Shown here piece after piece: positions 47,806 to 57,291 of a stretch of 60,031 nt of DNA (positions within the stretch are counted from its first letter, which is position 1; every line of letters starts with the position of its first letter). The position numbers were made by a program, and so were the translations under genes. Source of the DNA: Alistipes sp. CHKCI003. Its GTDB lineage: Bacteria > Bacteroidota > Bacteroidia > Bacteroidales > Rikenellaceae. The stretch is taken from assembly GCF_900021155.1 (NCBI RefSeq), contig NZ_FCNT01000042.1:1-60031 (forward strand). The letters are read 5' to 3'. The notes below the pieces were generated by a model, which saw only the letters and a list, made by a program, of their open reading frames with translations, was not told the DNA's origin and searched no databases.

Positions 47806-48084
47806 TTAGTTCAACATCTTATTAAGTAACCGGACCGCCTCTTTGTCCTCGTCTCCGTTCTCATCATATACTGCCTTTACCGTGGTTCTCTCGTATTCTA
47901 TCCACGAATAGGGAGCTGTCCAATAATCGCCCTTGTCCTCGGCTATTTCGGCCTCGTAGGCAATCACAGCCAAATAGTCGCCGCATACGACCTCGAAGGT
48001 CTCGGCCTCGCCGTTCAGTTTCGTAATGTGGTCGGCGGCCTGCTTGGCGATCTGCTGTAATTTGGTGTGCGTTGCGGTGGTCAT
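47806..48084 (-). CDS. hypothetical protein, 92 residues
   Basis: Acidic alpha/beta protein (FEVVCGDYLAVIAYEAEIAEDKGDYW). No family recognised. Confidence 0.55.
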   Translation of the reverse strand: MTTATHTKLQQIAKQAADHITKLNGEAETFEVVCGDYLAVIAYEAEIAEDKGDYWTAPYSWIEYERTTVKAVYDENGDEDKEAVRLLNKMLN

Positions 48085-48095
48085 GGTTGTCGGCT

Positions 48096-48350
48096 TTATG
48101 ATAAATGAAAACCCCGTTTTTCGTAAGCGGCCTGCGTATGGTCCTGCAACTTGTCGAAAGAATACGCCCGCACCATAAACATTCTATTGCCCGCAAATCG
48201 CACCTTAACTGTATAGCGGCATACTTCATCGCTCGAAAACTTGATTTTGCGGGTTTCGGGATAACGGGCCATAAAGTAGGCCGTAAACTGTTCTTTCTGC
48301 TCCGCGGTCAATTTCTTGAAGCTGCGTTTGGTGGTGTTTTGTGTATTCAT
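48096..48350 (-). CDS. hypothetical protein, 84 residues, first gene of the leftward row
   Basis: Basic N-terminal tail (TTKRSFKKLTAEQKEQFTAYFM) and beta part (RYTVKVRFAGNRMFMVRAYSF). Own promoter at 48393, divergent from the repressor; in the position of a cro-like or early gene. Confidence 0.55.
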   Translation of the reverse strand: MNTQNTTKRSFKKLTAEQKEQFTAYFMARYPETRKIKFSSDEVCRYTVKVRFAGNRMFMVRAYSFDKLQDHTQAAYEKRGFHLS

Positions 48351-48392
48351 AATTGTAATATATTTGTATTGCTTTTATCTCTTTTGCTATTG

Positions 48393-48527
48393 CAAATGTA
48401 ATATGAATATTTTACATATGCAAACATTTTATCAAAAAAGTGTAAAAAAAATATATTGCAAAAATTAGGGACACCACCCACTATGTAGCACGATTATTTG
48501 CATACCTTTATTTTTTGCTTATCTTTG
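48393..48527. promoter_or_regulatory. divergent promoters of the satellite switch
   Basis: Leftward TTTG, 20 bases, TACATTTG (minus strand, -7 at 48393-48400). Rightward TTTG (48497-48500), 19 bases, TATCTTTG (48520-48527). Same geometry as the phage switch at 26.5-26.6 kb. Confidence 0.7.
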
Positions 48528-48552
48528 CCGTGTAATATAATCGTATAACATT

Positions 48553-48825
48553 ATGAAAATAGACATCAAAAAGATGTGCAAATCGCACGGGGTTAGTTTG
48601 GTATCGTTAGCTGAACGGTTAGGCGTATCGCGTCAGACTATACACTACTACTGCGAACAGGGCGACCGAAACCCCGTATCGCAACTGCAACGCATTGCGG
48701 ATGCAATAGGATGCAGTGTATCGGATTTTTTCGAGGAAGAGGCGCAGCCGACCCCCCAACCGACAAACACGATCACGTGCCCGAAGTGCGGGACGGTGCT
48801 GGAGGTAAAGGAAAAGGACAAATAG
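48553..48825 (+). CDS. XRE-family repressor with zinc-ribbon tail (satellite)
   Basis: 90 residues. HTH ~5-60 ([31 protein letters not shown]), then [18 protein letters not shown]. The tail matches the phage repressor at 26251. Likely keeps the satellite quiet and divergently controls the gene at 48350. May also be the antitoxin-like regulator for the Fic gene that follows. Confidence 0.8.
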   Translation: MKIDIKKMCKSHGVSLVSLAERLGVSRQTIHYYCEQGDRNPVSQLQRIADAIGCSVSDFFEEEAQPTPQPTNTITCPKCGTVLEVKEKDK

Positions 48826-48833
48826 TTGCGGTC

Positions 48834-49388
48834 ATGGGAAAGAAAACAGACCAAATAGATGCCCGTAGCCTTGAAAAGGCCCGTACCCTGTTCGAGACGG
48901 GAGACATCGACCGTATCGAGGTCGGCACGGTGGCAGGGCTTTGCGAGATTCACCGTTACTTGTTCGGCGGGCTGTACGACTTCGCCGGCAAGGTCCGGAC
49001 GCTGAACATCGCAAAAGGAGGGTTTCGCTTTGCCAATGCCTTATACCTCGACGCTATTCTGCCCGTCATCGAGAGGATGCCGGCGGGAACTTTTGAGGAA
49101 ATAATCGCAAAATACGTCGAAATGAACGTCGCCCATCCGTTCATGGAGGGCAACGGCCGGGCCACCCGCATTTGGCTCGATATGATGCTGAAAAAGCGAA
49201 TCGGTAAGGTCGTGGACTGGCGCAAGGTAGACAAAGACCTGTATTTGCAGGCTATGGAGCGCAGCCCGATCAACGATTTGGAGCTGCGCACGCTGCTCGG
49301 CGGAGCCTTGACCGATCGCACGGAGGATCGAGAGGTGATTTTCAAGGGTATCGAGCAATCGTATTATTACGAGGGATACGAGGCATAA
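48834..49388 (+). CDS. Fic/Doc-family protein
   Basis: 184 residues from the ATG at 48834. Complete active motif [12 protein letters not shown] (~100-111), so catalytically competent for AMP transfer to a protein. Preceding [16 protein letters not shown] is typical. No inhibitory S/TxxxE/G helix is obvious at either end. Could modify host or helper proteins (interference or defence). Eight bases after the repressor gene. Confidence 0.85.
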   Translation: MGKKTDQIDARSLEKARTLFETGDIDRIEVGTVAGLCEIHRYLFGGLYDFAGKVRTLNIAKGGFRFANALYLDAILPVIERMPAGTFEEIIAKYVEMNVAHPFMEGNGRATRIWLDMMLKKRIGKVVDWRKVDKDLYLQAMERSPINDLELRTLLGGALTDRTEDREVIFKGIEQSYYYEGYEA

Positions 49389-49406
49389 TATAACAACCCT
49401 AACGAT

Positions 49407-49982
49407 ATGGAACTACAACCCATCCAAAGCAAGATTTACGAGATACGGGGCCAGCGGGTGATGCTGGACCGTGAACTGGCGGAGCTCTACCAAGTAACCA
49501 CCAGCGCACTAAACCAAGCGGTAAAACGCAATGCGAAACGGTTCCCGCCCGACTTTATGTTTCAACTTACACATCAGGAGTTTGCAAACTTGAAATCACA
49601 AATTGTGATATCAAGTTGGGGCGGTATCCGTAAAATGCCTTATGCGTTTACCGAGCAAGGAGTAGCAATGCTTTCCGGCTTGCTCAATAGCGACGTGGCT
49701 ATAAATGCCAATATCGCTATTATGCGTGCTTTCGTGGCGATGCGCAACTACATCATGACCACGACGACCGTAACGGCGGAATTATCCGAAATCCGGGCCC
49801 GGCTGGCATTATTGGAGCAGACGGGCAAGGACAACGCCGAAGCGGTCAGCGACCTGTCGGAGGATATGCGCCAAGAGCTCGACAATATCTATCAAGCTAT
49901 TGCGGCATTGTCGATCAAGATGCCGCAAGCCCGAAAGACCGCCCAACCGATAGGGTTCAAGCGAGCGGACACGGAGAAATGA
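49407..49982 (+). CDS. ORF6N-domain regulator
   Basis: 191 residues. ORF6N domain at ~5-105 (YEIRGQRVMLDRELAELYQVTTSALNQAVKRN, RFPPDFMFQLT, PYAFTEQGVAMLSGLL), then coiled helices. Phage-type DNA-binding regulator, often an antirepressor. ATGA overlap with the truncated Bro gene. Confidence 0.85.
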   Translation: MELQPIQSKIYEIRGQRVMLDRELAELYQVTTSALNQAVKRNAKRFPPDFMFQLTHQEFANLKSQIVISSWGGIRKMPYAFTEQGVAMLSGLLNSDVAINANIAIMRAFVAMRNYIMTTTTVTAELSEIRARLALLEQTGKDNAEAVSDLSEDMRQELDNIYQAIAALSIKMPQARKTAQPIGFKRADTEK

Positions 49983-50212
49983 TACACACAAGGACGGCAC
50001 GACGGACGGGGGACCGCTTCGGCGAAGTGAGAGTAACCGAAGTAAAGGGCAAGGCAATGTTCGCGGCAAGCGACGTTGCGCGTGCTTTGGGATATGCACG
50101 CCCCGCCGATGCTGTTACCGCCCATTGTAAGGGGGTCGCCATTTTACCGACCCCCTCCACAAACCAGTTTGGCGCGGTAGTCATGCAAGACATGAAGTAT
50201 ATTGCTAACTGA
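49979..50212 (+). CDS. truncated Bro-N protein (satellite)
   Basis: 77 residues: DRFGEVRVTEVKGKAMFAASDVARALGY matches the N-terminus of the phage antirepressor at 14344. It stops after MQDMKYIAN, where full-length relatives continue. Either a decayed gene or a short decoy that could bind partners of the helper's antirepressor. 50213-50390 holds no gene. Confidence 0.6.
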   Translation: MIHTRTARRTGDRFGEVRVTEVKGKAMFAASDVARALGYARPADAVTAHCKGVAILPTPSTNQFGAVVMQDMKYIAN

Positions 50213-50389
50213 TAACACAACGAATTGAGGATGACCTCATTTGAAATGACCCCAGAGGACACCCTAAAACGGGGTATCCCTGACAATCAGGGATTTATGC
50301 AACAAACCTCTTTAATCACGGGAGCGGTATAATTATTTGTTATATCGGCCGACTTACAATAGTGATGACGAGGATACGGCGAAATACAG

Positions 50390-50456
50390 TAAAAAAACGG
50401 AATGACCGGCGGAAATAAGATGTGCTCCACTGATCATTCCTAAACAAAAATGAACG
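50390..50456 (-). ncRNA. small RNA behind promoter site F
   Basis: From the predicted start near 50456 the minus strand folds GGAATGA (50434-50440) with TCATTCC (50399-50405), with inner GTGGA/TCCGC, then seven T. Length ~65 bases, no ORF. It lies just beyond the integrase gene and is the only product that promoter F can make. Confidence 0.55.
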
Positions 50457-50462
50457 TTACCG

Positions 50463-50493
50463 CAAAGGAATTGTACCGCGGCACATTACGCAA
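50463..50493 (-). promoter_or_regulatory. shared promoter/operator, site F (satellite)
   Basis: TTGCGTAATGTGCCGC, 11 bases, TTTG on the minus strand. Points away from any protein gene, toward the small RNA. Confidence 0.75.
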
Positions 50494-50502
50494 ATTGTCG
50501 GG

Positions 50503-51726
50503 TCAAAAATTCGTCAGTAGTACGGCATTTTTCTCCCGTTCCTCCCGCTCAAAGCTGGCCAAATAGTTTTCGGTCGTTTTAAGATTCGAATGTCCGAGAC
50601 TTTCGGATATGTAGGCAATATTTGCCCCCGAACGTTTTAATACCGTGGCGAACGAGTGTCGCGCCGAGTATGTAGAGAAAGCTCCAAATCCCAACTCTCG
50701 GCCCAATTTACGGGTGTATATGTTCATCAACATTGTAAACGCATTGCATCGTTTTCTCAACTCGAATGCGTTTTTTTCCTTTCCCGTGAGAATCGGGAAA
50801 ATATAATTATCTGCCTTTGGGGGATTGCCCCAGCGGTCGATAACGGCCTGCATCGGAGGGGTGATAATGACCCGTATTTCTTTGTGCACTCTATTTGTCC
50901 GTTCCGTCTTCTTTCGGGTAAAACATATTTCCCCGTCGACTATATCACAATATTTCAACCTCGATAAATCGGCCATATTTATCCCATTGCATAGATACAT
51001 GAAAAGCCAATAATCCCGATATTTTTCTATCGTCTTACTGCCCTTGTAGCGAGCTATTGCGCCTATCTGTTCAAGCGTAAAGGCAAGTTTTCGCCCTTCG
51101 CCTCTGCTGATCTCGTATTTACCGTGTCCGAACGGATCTGCGCTCGGCTTGATTATCCCATTCCGGCTCGCATCGAGTATAACAGTCCGAAGCTGTCGCA
51201 AATGAATTGAAATCGTCGTAGGCTTTAATCCTCGGGCTTTCTCATGTGCTTCGTAGCGTTTAAGCCATGATGGTGTAATTTCCGAAAATGTTATGTTCTT
51301 ACCCCCGAAACGCTCGAAAGAAATAAGAGCATCCTTGCACACGTACCACGAACCAGCACGCTCCTCATCCCTAAACATCTGCAAACGCGCCTCAAAAGCT
51401 GTGTTTATCGTTCCCGTCGTCGCTCCGGCTAATCGCATATTTAAGGCATCAAACGAGAAATCCCCCATAGCAGTAAGATCCCGCACGAAATCCCGCACGA
51501 TATTGAAGCGGGTCTCTATTTCCTCCCGAATTTGAACCAGCGATCGCAATTTCGTAGTGGGCAACTTGCGCCACTCCTCAACGGATAGTGTCTTGCTGGT
51601 GGTATAATACTTTTGTTTGCGGGCGAATCCAACCTGTACCTTTACGGGATATTTCCCGTCTGCTTTGGGGCGTCTGGTGTCTAATACAGTGAACACCGAA
51701 ACACAATCTTTGGAATACTTGAACAT
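50503..51726 (-). CDS. int: tyrosine integrase of the satellite
   Basis: 407 residues. N-terminal arm-binding domain (CVSVFTVLDTRRPKADGKYPVKV), SAM-like core domain, catalytic domain with R (NGINMADLSRLKY), HxxR-type SARHSFATVLKR, and Tyr in TTENYLASF. Promoter box TAACTTTG near 51765. Lies 170 bases from attR, as integrases of such elements do. Site: overlap of two tail genes of the phage. Confidence 0.92.
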   Translation of the reverse strand: MFKYSKDCVSVFTVLDTRRPKADGKYPVKVQVGFARKQKYYTTSKTLSVEEWRKLPTTKLRSLVQIREEIETRFNIVRDFVRDLTAMGDFSFDALNMRLAGATTGTINTAFEARLQMFRDEERAGSWYVCKDALISFERFGGKNITFSEITPSWLKRYEAHEKARGLKPTTISIHLRQLRTVILDASRNGIIKPSADPFGHGKYEISRGEGRKLAFTLEQIGAIARYKGSKTIEKYRDYWLFMYLCNGINMADLSRLKYCDIVDGEICFTRKKTERTNRVHKEIRVIITPPMQAVIDRWGNPPKADNYIFPILTGKEKNAFELRKRCNAFTMLMNIYTRKLGRELGFGAFSTYSARHSFATVLKRSGANIAYISESLGHSNLKTTENYLASFEREEREKNAVLLTNF

Positions 51727-51819
51727 AGGTCAAAATTTGCATACATTGTACATACAATTTGCATGCAAAGTTAAAGAAACAATCCGAAAACCAAAAAACA
51801 ACGGTTCGCATTTTTAGGC

Positions 51820-51835
51820 ATTATCCACTGATAAT
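51820..51835. promoter_or_regulatory. palindrome between integrase and attR
   Basis: ATTATC-CACT-GATAAT; candidate arm site for integrase or excisionase. The rest of 51727-51896 is AT-rich without a gene. Confidence 0.4.
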
Positions 51836-51896
51836 CTGTATTTTTATATGAAATATAAAAATGGGGATAATTCATCAAAAATACTATTATGTATAA

Positions 51897-51903
51897 TATT
51901 CGC
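51897..51903. other. attR core TATTCGC
   Basis: Right copy of the 7-base identity. Directly after it both tail chaperone frames resume. Confidence 0.75.
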
Positions 51904-52217
51904 TCGGTAAAAACGCTTCAGGTCGTAATTACCCCACCGACGGAAGCGGAGCGGATAGCCACTACGGAGGGCGCAGCATCTGGGGACAAATAGATGCGCT
52001 TGCAGTCCGTTATCATTGGACGATGGAATACATTCTTTGGGAAATATCATGGGCCAATGCACAACTCATGATTGCCGATGCCCTTAAGATTGATTACAAA
52101 AGCAAATCCGAATCCAGCCAACAAAACGATAAACAAACAAGAATTCCTGATATAATCGATTTAGACGATCCCGATTCGATGAATACGCTCCTTCTGATGG
52201 CAGGAGGCAAACGATAA
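51904..52217 (+). pseudogene. tail assembly chaperones, 3' part
   Basis: Frame 1 (continuing the gene at 39627) runs to the TAG at 51991. Frame 2 (-1) runs to 52217: LGKNASGRNYPTDG... SIWGQIDALAVRYHWTMEYILWEISWANAQLM, then an acidic end (IDLDDPDSMNTLLLMAGGKR), the usual pattern of the second chaperone. The ATG at 52023 would give only a fragment. Intact only after satellite excision. Confidence 0.8.
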
Positions 52218-52235
52218 CGAACGAAATGACTTAAT

Positions 52236-52652
52236 ATGCTTGACGAGATATTAAAATCCGCATCCGCACTTGGTGCTTGCGAACGGCTGCATAAGGTGAA
52301 AAATTTTCATTCTCTGGCCTCGCTGTTTTTTTCGCCGCAAGGACTTGAATTCTGTCAGAAAAACAATTTCCCGTCGCTGAGAATATTTCAGGCACACAAA
52401 AATGAAATAAGCGGCAATGACATGTATACAGATTGCGGTTTCATCAAACTCGACAAGCGAAAATACATTTGTTTAGTCGGAAACACTTCTGCCGAAATAG
52501 AGGCCTCGGGTGTCGAGTTCGTTCATACCGTCGTGCTCATGCACGGAGCCAAAGCCACGATCAATGCTTCGAATTATGCCGTACTGAAGATAGTCAACAT
52601 CAGCGGTTCAGAGGTGAAAATAAACAGAGATAATACCGTCGTCGTCTTATGA
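52236..52652 (+). CDS. hypothetical tail-region protein
   Basis: 138 residues. The second half is a beta-solenoid-like stretch (SAEIEASGVEFVHTVVLMHGAKATINASNYAVLKIVNISGSEVKI, split). Common in Bacteroides phages between the chaperone and tape measure genes. ATGA overlap with the tape measure gene. Function unknown. Confidence 0.6.
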   Translation: MLDEILKSASALGACERLHKVKNFHSLASLFFSPQGLEFCQKNNFPSLRIFQAHKNEISGNDMYTDCGFIKLDKRKYICLVGNTSAEIEASGVEFVHTVVLMHGAKATINASNYAVLKIVNISGSEVKINRDNTVVVL

Positions 52653-55600
52653 GTATCAATCTAACTGTCGTCATTGATAACGAAGAGGCGGTTCGCAAGT
52701 TCAAGGAACTCCAAAAGACGGCCAAAACGGTAACCTCAAGTGTTATTACCGATTCCGACCGGATGGATGCTGCCATGAGACGCATCGCGACAACACTCGG
52801 ACAAATAGGTGTCGGGGCTTCGCTTGTCGGATTGGTAAAGCAAATCGTACAGACCCGCGGTGAATTCCAGCAACTCGAAGTGGCTTTTACAACGCTACTG
52901 CAAAGCAAGGAAAAGGCCGACGCGCTGATGGCGCAGATGGTCGAATTGGCCGCTAAGACCCCATTCGACCTTCAAGGCGTGGCGAGTGGGGCACGTCAGC
53001 TTCTCGCATACGGATTTGCAGCAGAAGACGTTACCGACGTGCTTACCCGGCTGGGTAATGTGGCTGCCGGGTTGGGCTTGAATCTGCAAGACCTGACGTG
53101 GCTGTACGGTACCACTGCCGTACAGGGGCGGCTGTACACGCGGGACGTAATGCAGTTCCAGAGCCGAGGTATCGACCTTGCCGGGGAGCTTGCCACGATG
53201 CTGGGCAAGACCCGCGCCGAAATCTCGCAGATGGTTACAGAAGGTAAAATCGGCTTTCCCGAAGTGCAGAAGGCCATCGAAAACATGACCAACGAGGGCG
53301 GCAAGTTCTATAATCTGATGCAGGAGCAGTCCAAGACCATTACGGGCCTCATCTCCAACCTCGGCGACGCCATAGATGTTATGTTCAACGACATAGGCAA
53401 ATCGCAAGAGGGTGTCATCACGGATGTACTCAAAGGCACGATTTCGCTCGTCGAGAATTACCAGAAAGTATTGGATATTCTGATCCCGCTGGTATCTGCT
53501 TATGGGGCATACAAGGCAGCGCTTATCGGCATAGCCGCCGCACAGAGGGTACGAACTACGATAGCCGCCACACAGGCGATCTGGGAGCAGTCCAAGGCAT
53601 TGACGGCTGCCGCTCGTGCCGGACGGGTTTTCAATACCGTAATTAAAGCAAATCCTCTGGGGCTGTTTCTGAGTATCGTTAGCGGAGTTGTAGCCGCTTT
53701 GTCGGTCTTTGTCAACAGGACGGACGAACTGAATCGTGCGATCGGCGAAAACGAGCAAGCCATAATCAACGAAGGCAAGCAGGTCAATGCGCTCGTTGCC
53801 AAATTGACCGATGCCAATACGGCGGAACGTGCGAGGAAGGAGGCTTTGGAACAACTCAGAAGTCTCCAGCCGGAGATCGTGCGAGGTGTCGACAACGAGG
53901 CCGAGGCGACCAAAATATTGACCGAACGCCTTGCCGCTTACAACGAAGAGCAAGTAAAACGTCTCGTCCTTGCTCGAAAAAACGACGAACTGTCCGCCGC
54001 TGCCCAGCGCTACGACGATGCGCGAGCCGAGGCTCAGGAGAGAGAATTGACGGCACAAAAACAAATTGAAGAATTTCAAGCAAGGATCAATAGCGGTCGA
54101 TTTTATCTAAAGGATACACGAAACAAACGAATTAAGCCATCGGAAGATGCTATAAAAGAATATGCACAGCAAGTTAGTGAGGTTATTGCTTCTGATGTAC
54201 CAATAACAGAGAAAGCAGCCTCATTGATAAATTTATATGATCCTCGTTTGGGGCGGCTGGATTTAGATCGAGAACGATATGACTTGAGCCAAACTATAAG
54301 AGATATAGAAGAGCAAAATCAAGAAGTTGCGAAAGCTAAACTTGATTATGATTCTACCACCCGAGAAGTTGCGGATACAGCGCGTCGTTTGGGATTAGCC
54401 ATATCGGAGGGAACAGGGAAGGTGACCGAAGAAACGTTCGCATCACTTGACAAAGAAATAAAAGCCACCCGCGAACGTCTCGCAGCCCTGAAAAAAGAAC
54501 TCAAGGAGCTGCAAGAGGGGATACGACCCGAAAATGCGGGTAAGGATTTTACGTTCGCCGGCGCCATCGAATCGAAAAACAAGGAAATAAAAACAACCGA
54601 AGGAACTCTTGCCACCCTCACGGGGTATGACCCCAAGCAGGTCAAAAAAACCACCGAGGCCAAAAAAAAACTATCGGATCAAGTTCTGGCCAACGATATG
54701 GCCCTCGAACAGTCGCGCATCGACATCATGCGTGAAGGCAAGGCCAAAGAGTTGGCCGAGATAGACCTTCGCACCCGGCAAAAACTTGCCAAAATCGACG
54801 AGGAACAGCAGAAATTAAAAGAAGCCCAAGGCACACCCCTCACAGAAGAACAGGAGAATAATTTCGAGCAGCAGCGTAACAACATTCGAATCGAAAGCAT
54901 CCATGACAAAGCAAATATAAAGCTTAAATATGCTAAAGAACTGGATTCTTTCTATAAGCAAATTACCGATGCGGCACTCACGGAAGAAGAACGACGCATT
55001 CGCGGGATCAAAGACAAATACGAAGGATTTCGCGAATGGCTCCAAAATGCATTCAAAGCCGGCAATATAGACTTGGGACAATTGTTCGACCTCGAAAATC
55101 TAATCGATCGCTCCGAACTCGCGGAAAGCCTTCAAGCAGTTGTAGACGAATACGGCGGAGCTTCGGACAAGATTGCAAAAATAAGCCAGAAAGCAGAAAA
55201 CGCTCGTAAAGCGGCCCGCGAAGGCGGACGCATGGACCTTATCCCGCAAATAGACAAGCAAGAGATTCAGGAAATCGGCAAGATCAAAGCCGATGAACTG
55301 ATGAAAACCGATGATTGGATCAACCTCTTTCAGAATCTCGATGCTTTGTCGAGCAAGGAAATACGTCGGATCATCGACAACATCAACGCTCAACTCAAAA
55401 ATGCCGATCTTGATCCGATCAACCTCAAAACCGTAACGGATCAGCTTCAGGAAGCATCTGATAAAGCTGCGATGAAGAATCCATTTGCAGCTGTTGTAAC
55501 CGGATTCCGGGATTATAAAACAGCCATGCAGGAGGCTATTCGTCTGCGTGAGAAATACAACCAGACACAACAGGAATCAGATAGGCAGGCCGCTGATCAA

Positions 55601-56755
55601 GCCGAGTTGGAAGCTATCATAAAAAAGCAGAAGGCATGGCAAAACGTAGCCAAAGCGCTTGATGCCGCCAACGCAGTAACAGAGGGTGTATCCTCTATTG
55701 CCACGGCTATGGGTGCCGACGAAGATACGGTCGCCGTCATTAACGATATAGCCGGCGCAGTCGGAGGTGCGGCACAAGCTGTCGCGGGATTTGCCTCAGG
55801 AGATATCGCCGGAGGCATTCGCGGCGTATTTTCATTTTTGACAAGTGCATTCAGTTTATTCAGTGGCGATCGCAGGCACGAACGAAACATTAAAAGGCTT
55901 CAAGATCAGATCGACGCTCTTCAAAAATCATATGAAGATCTCGGAGACGCCATTGAAAACGCATACTCATATGACGCTTCAAGCATGATTCTGCAACAAA
56001 ACGAAATGATTGATCAACAACTGAAATTGATCGAGCAACAGATTGCAGAGGAAAAATCGAAAAAGAATCCGGATGAAGATGCACTCGAAGCCTACTACGA
56101 ACAGATGGACGAGCTCAGAAAACAGCAGGAAAAGAACAAGGAATTGGCAAAAGACGCGATCTTCGGCGAAGACATCAAATCCGCAATCAATAATTTTGCA
56201 AATGCTTATGCCGATGCATGGGCCGCAGGAGAAGACCGAGCAAAGTCGATGAAAGACGTCGTAAAAAATATGATAAAAAATGTTGTCATAGACATGTTAT
56301 CTAAGGACTTAGCGAAAGATGTAGAAAAATTACGAGCTAAATTGGCAACCTTCCTTTACGACGGCTTCCTCGATCCCACAGAGGAACATATCGTTAACGA
56401 CATAATCGACGATATGGTAGATAAAGGTGAAAAATACGATCCGATTTTGAAAAAATATTGGGGAACCGAAGACACGCAAAATGCCGCCTCCAAGGGATTT
56501 CAAGCGCAGTCTCAAGACACGGGCAATGAACTGAACGGGCGTTTTAGCGATATGCAAGGCAAGATGAACATTCTCGTCAACGGCATGGATATGCTTCGTT
56601 CGATCAATATGGATACACGCAATGCGACTTTCGATATGCGCGATATTATGATACAGTTGAATGGAAATGTGGCCGATATTCGGACCTATACTCGGATTCT
56701 GCCTGAAATGGCCGAAACGCTCACCTCGATGAATCGAAAACTCGATAATTTGTAA
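52649..56755 (+). CDS. tape measure protein
   Basis: 1368 residues. N-terminal region (~60-240) has the tape-measure pattern (EFQQLEVAFTTLLQSKEKADALMAQMVELAAKTPFDL..., YTRDVMQFQSRGIDLAGELATMLG). Hydrophobic segments at ~280-355 and ~1010-1070, long coiled coils between. Sets tail length (~1370 residues predicts a tail of roughly 200 nm at 0.15 nm per residue) and helps DNA entry. Confidence 0.92.
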   Translation: MSINLTVVIDNEEAVRKFKELQKTAKTVTSSVITDSDRMDAAMRRIATTLGQIGVGASLVGLVKQIVQTRGEFQQLEVAFTTLLQSKEKADALMAQMVELAAKTPFDLQGVASGARQLLAYGFAAEDVTDVLTRLGNVAAGLGLNLQDLTWLYGTTAVQGRLYTRDVMQFQSRGIDLAGELATMLGKTRAEISQMVTEGKIGFPEVQKAIENMTNEGGKFYNLMQEQSKTITGLISNLGDAIDVMFNDIGKSQEGVITDVLKGTISLVENYQKVLDILIPLVSAYGAYKAALIGIAAAQRVRTTIAATQAIWEQSKALTAAARAGRVFNTVIKANPLGLFLSIVSGVVAALSVFVNRTDELNRAIGENEQAIINEGKQVNALVAKLTDANTAERARKEALEQLRSLQPEIVRGVDNEAEATKILTERLAAYNEEQVKRLVLARKNDELSAAAQRYDDARAEAQERELTAQKQIEEFQARINSGRFYLKDTRNKRIKPSEDAIKEYAQQVSEVIASDVPITEKAASLINLYDPRLGRLDLDRERYDLSQTIRDIEEQNQEVAKAKLDYDSTTREVADTARRLGLAISEGTGKVTEETFASLDKEIKATRERLAALKKELKELQEGIRPENAGKDFTFAGAIESKNKEIKTTEGTLATLTGYDPKQVKKTTEAKKKLSDQVLANDMALEQSRIDIMREGKAKELAEIDLRTRQKLAKIDEEQQKLKEAQGTPLTEEQENNFEQQRNNIRIESIHDKANIKLKYAKELDSFYKQITDAALTEEERRIRGIKDKYEGFREWLQNAFKAGNIDLGQLFDLENLIDRSELAESLQAVVDEYGGASDKIAKISQKAENARKAAREGGRMDLIPQIDKQEIQEIGKIKADELMKTDDWINLFQNLDALSSKEIRRIIDNINAQLKNADLDPINLKTVTDQLQEASDKAAMKNPFAAVVTGFRDYKTAMQEAIRLREKYNQTQQESDRQAADQAELEAIIKKQKAWQNVAKALDAANAVTEGVSSIATAMGADEDTVAVINDIAGAVGGAAQAVAGFASGDIAGGIRGVFSFLTSAFSLFSGDRRHERNIKRLQDQIDALQKSYEDLGDAIENAYSYDASSMILQQNEMIDQQLKLIEQQIAEEKSKKNPDEDALEAYYEQMDELRKQQEKNKELAKDAIFGEDIKSAINNFANAYADAWAAGEDRAKSMKDVVKNMIKNVVIDMLSKDLAKDVEKLRAKLATFLYDGFLDPTEEHIVNDIIDDMVDKGEKYDPILKKYWGTEDTQNAASKGFQAQSQDTGNELNGRFSDMQGKMNILVNGMDMLRSINMDTRNATFDMRDIMIQLNGNVADIRTYTRILPEMAETLTSMNRKLDNL

Positions 56756-56758
56756 CAA

Positions 56759-57181
56759 ATGATGGAAACGCAAGAAATAACGATCAACAAAAAGCTCCTG
56801 TCGGATTTTGGAGCCACTCTTTTGACCGGAGCCTATGCCGCTCTACTCACCCCGCCGGCATTGAAGGATTTCGTCGAAAACGACGACCCACTGAAAAATG
56901 GTACGGAGATAATCGTACCAGAGACACCCATGGTCAAGGAAAGAGACGTAACTCTGACGTTTTTAATCAAAGGTTCGAATTCATCGTCTTTCTTTACCAA
57001 CTATAATGCCTTCATCGCCGAATTACATAAAGGGACAGTGGTAATATCCGTACCCGATCTGGGACGCAGTTTCCATTTACTGTACAGCAACAGCACACAG
57101 TTCGAAAACTATCAATTGAATGCTTGTAAATTAGCGGTAAAATTCCGAGAACCTAATCCCGCGAATCGTACAACCGGATAA
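56759..57181 (+). CDS. distal tail-like protein
   Basis: 140 residues, beta-rich (ERDVTLTFLIKGSNSSSFFTNYNAFIAEL). Between tape measure and tail tip genes, where distal tail adaptors are found. Assignment by order. Confidence 0.6.
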   Translation: MMETQEITINKKLLSDFGATLLTGAYAALLTPPALKDFVENDDPLKNGTEIIVPETPMVKERDVTLTFLIKGSNSSSFFTNYNAFIAELHKGTVVISVPDLGRSFHLLYSNSTQFENYQLNACKLAVKFREPNPANRTTG

Positions 57182-57224
57182 TAATAGATAAGTTGCTATG
57201 CAATAATTCCGTTAGAATAAGATT

Positions 57225-57256
57225 ACCCCTGTCCGGCACTTTACTCCGGCAGGGGT
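57225..57256. terminator. bidirectional terminator-like hairpin
   Basis: ACCCCTG-TCCGG/CCGG-CAGGGGT between convergent genes; separates the tail operon from the inverted cargo pair. Confidence 0.65.
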
Positions 57257-57291
57257 TAAATCGTAACGATGCGTTAATCGCTTTGTATTTT

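Larger units (their letters stand above)
40034..51903. mobile_element. PICI-like phage satellite integrated in the helper's tail chaperone gene
   Basis: Bounded by TATTCGC at 40034-40040 and 51897-51903 (unit 11,863 bp). Excision restores two overlapping tail frames. Contents: tyrosine integrase beside the right end, Xis-like protein, DnaB helicase, DUF6291 protein, HTH repressor, Fic, ORF6N and truncated Bro proteins, TerS, and a row of small genes; no TerL, portal, capsid or tail gene. TerS-only packaging, an own replication module and regulatory signals shared with the phage define satellites. Alternative: a decayed second prophage or an integrative plasmid. Confidence 0.8.
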
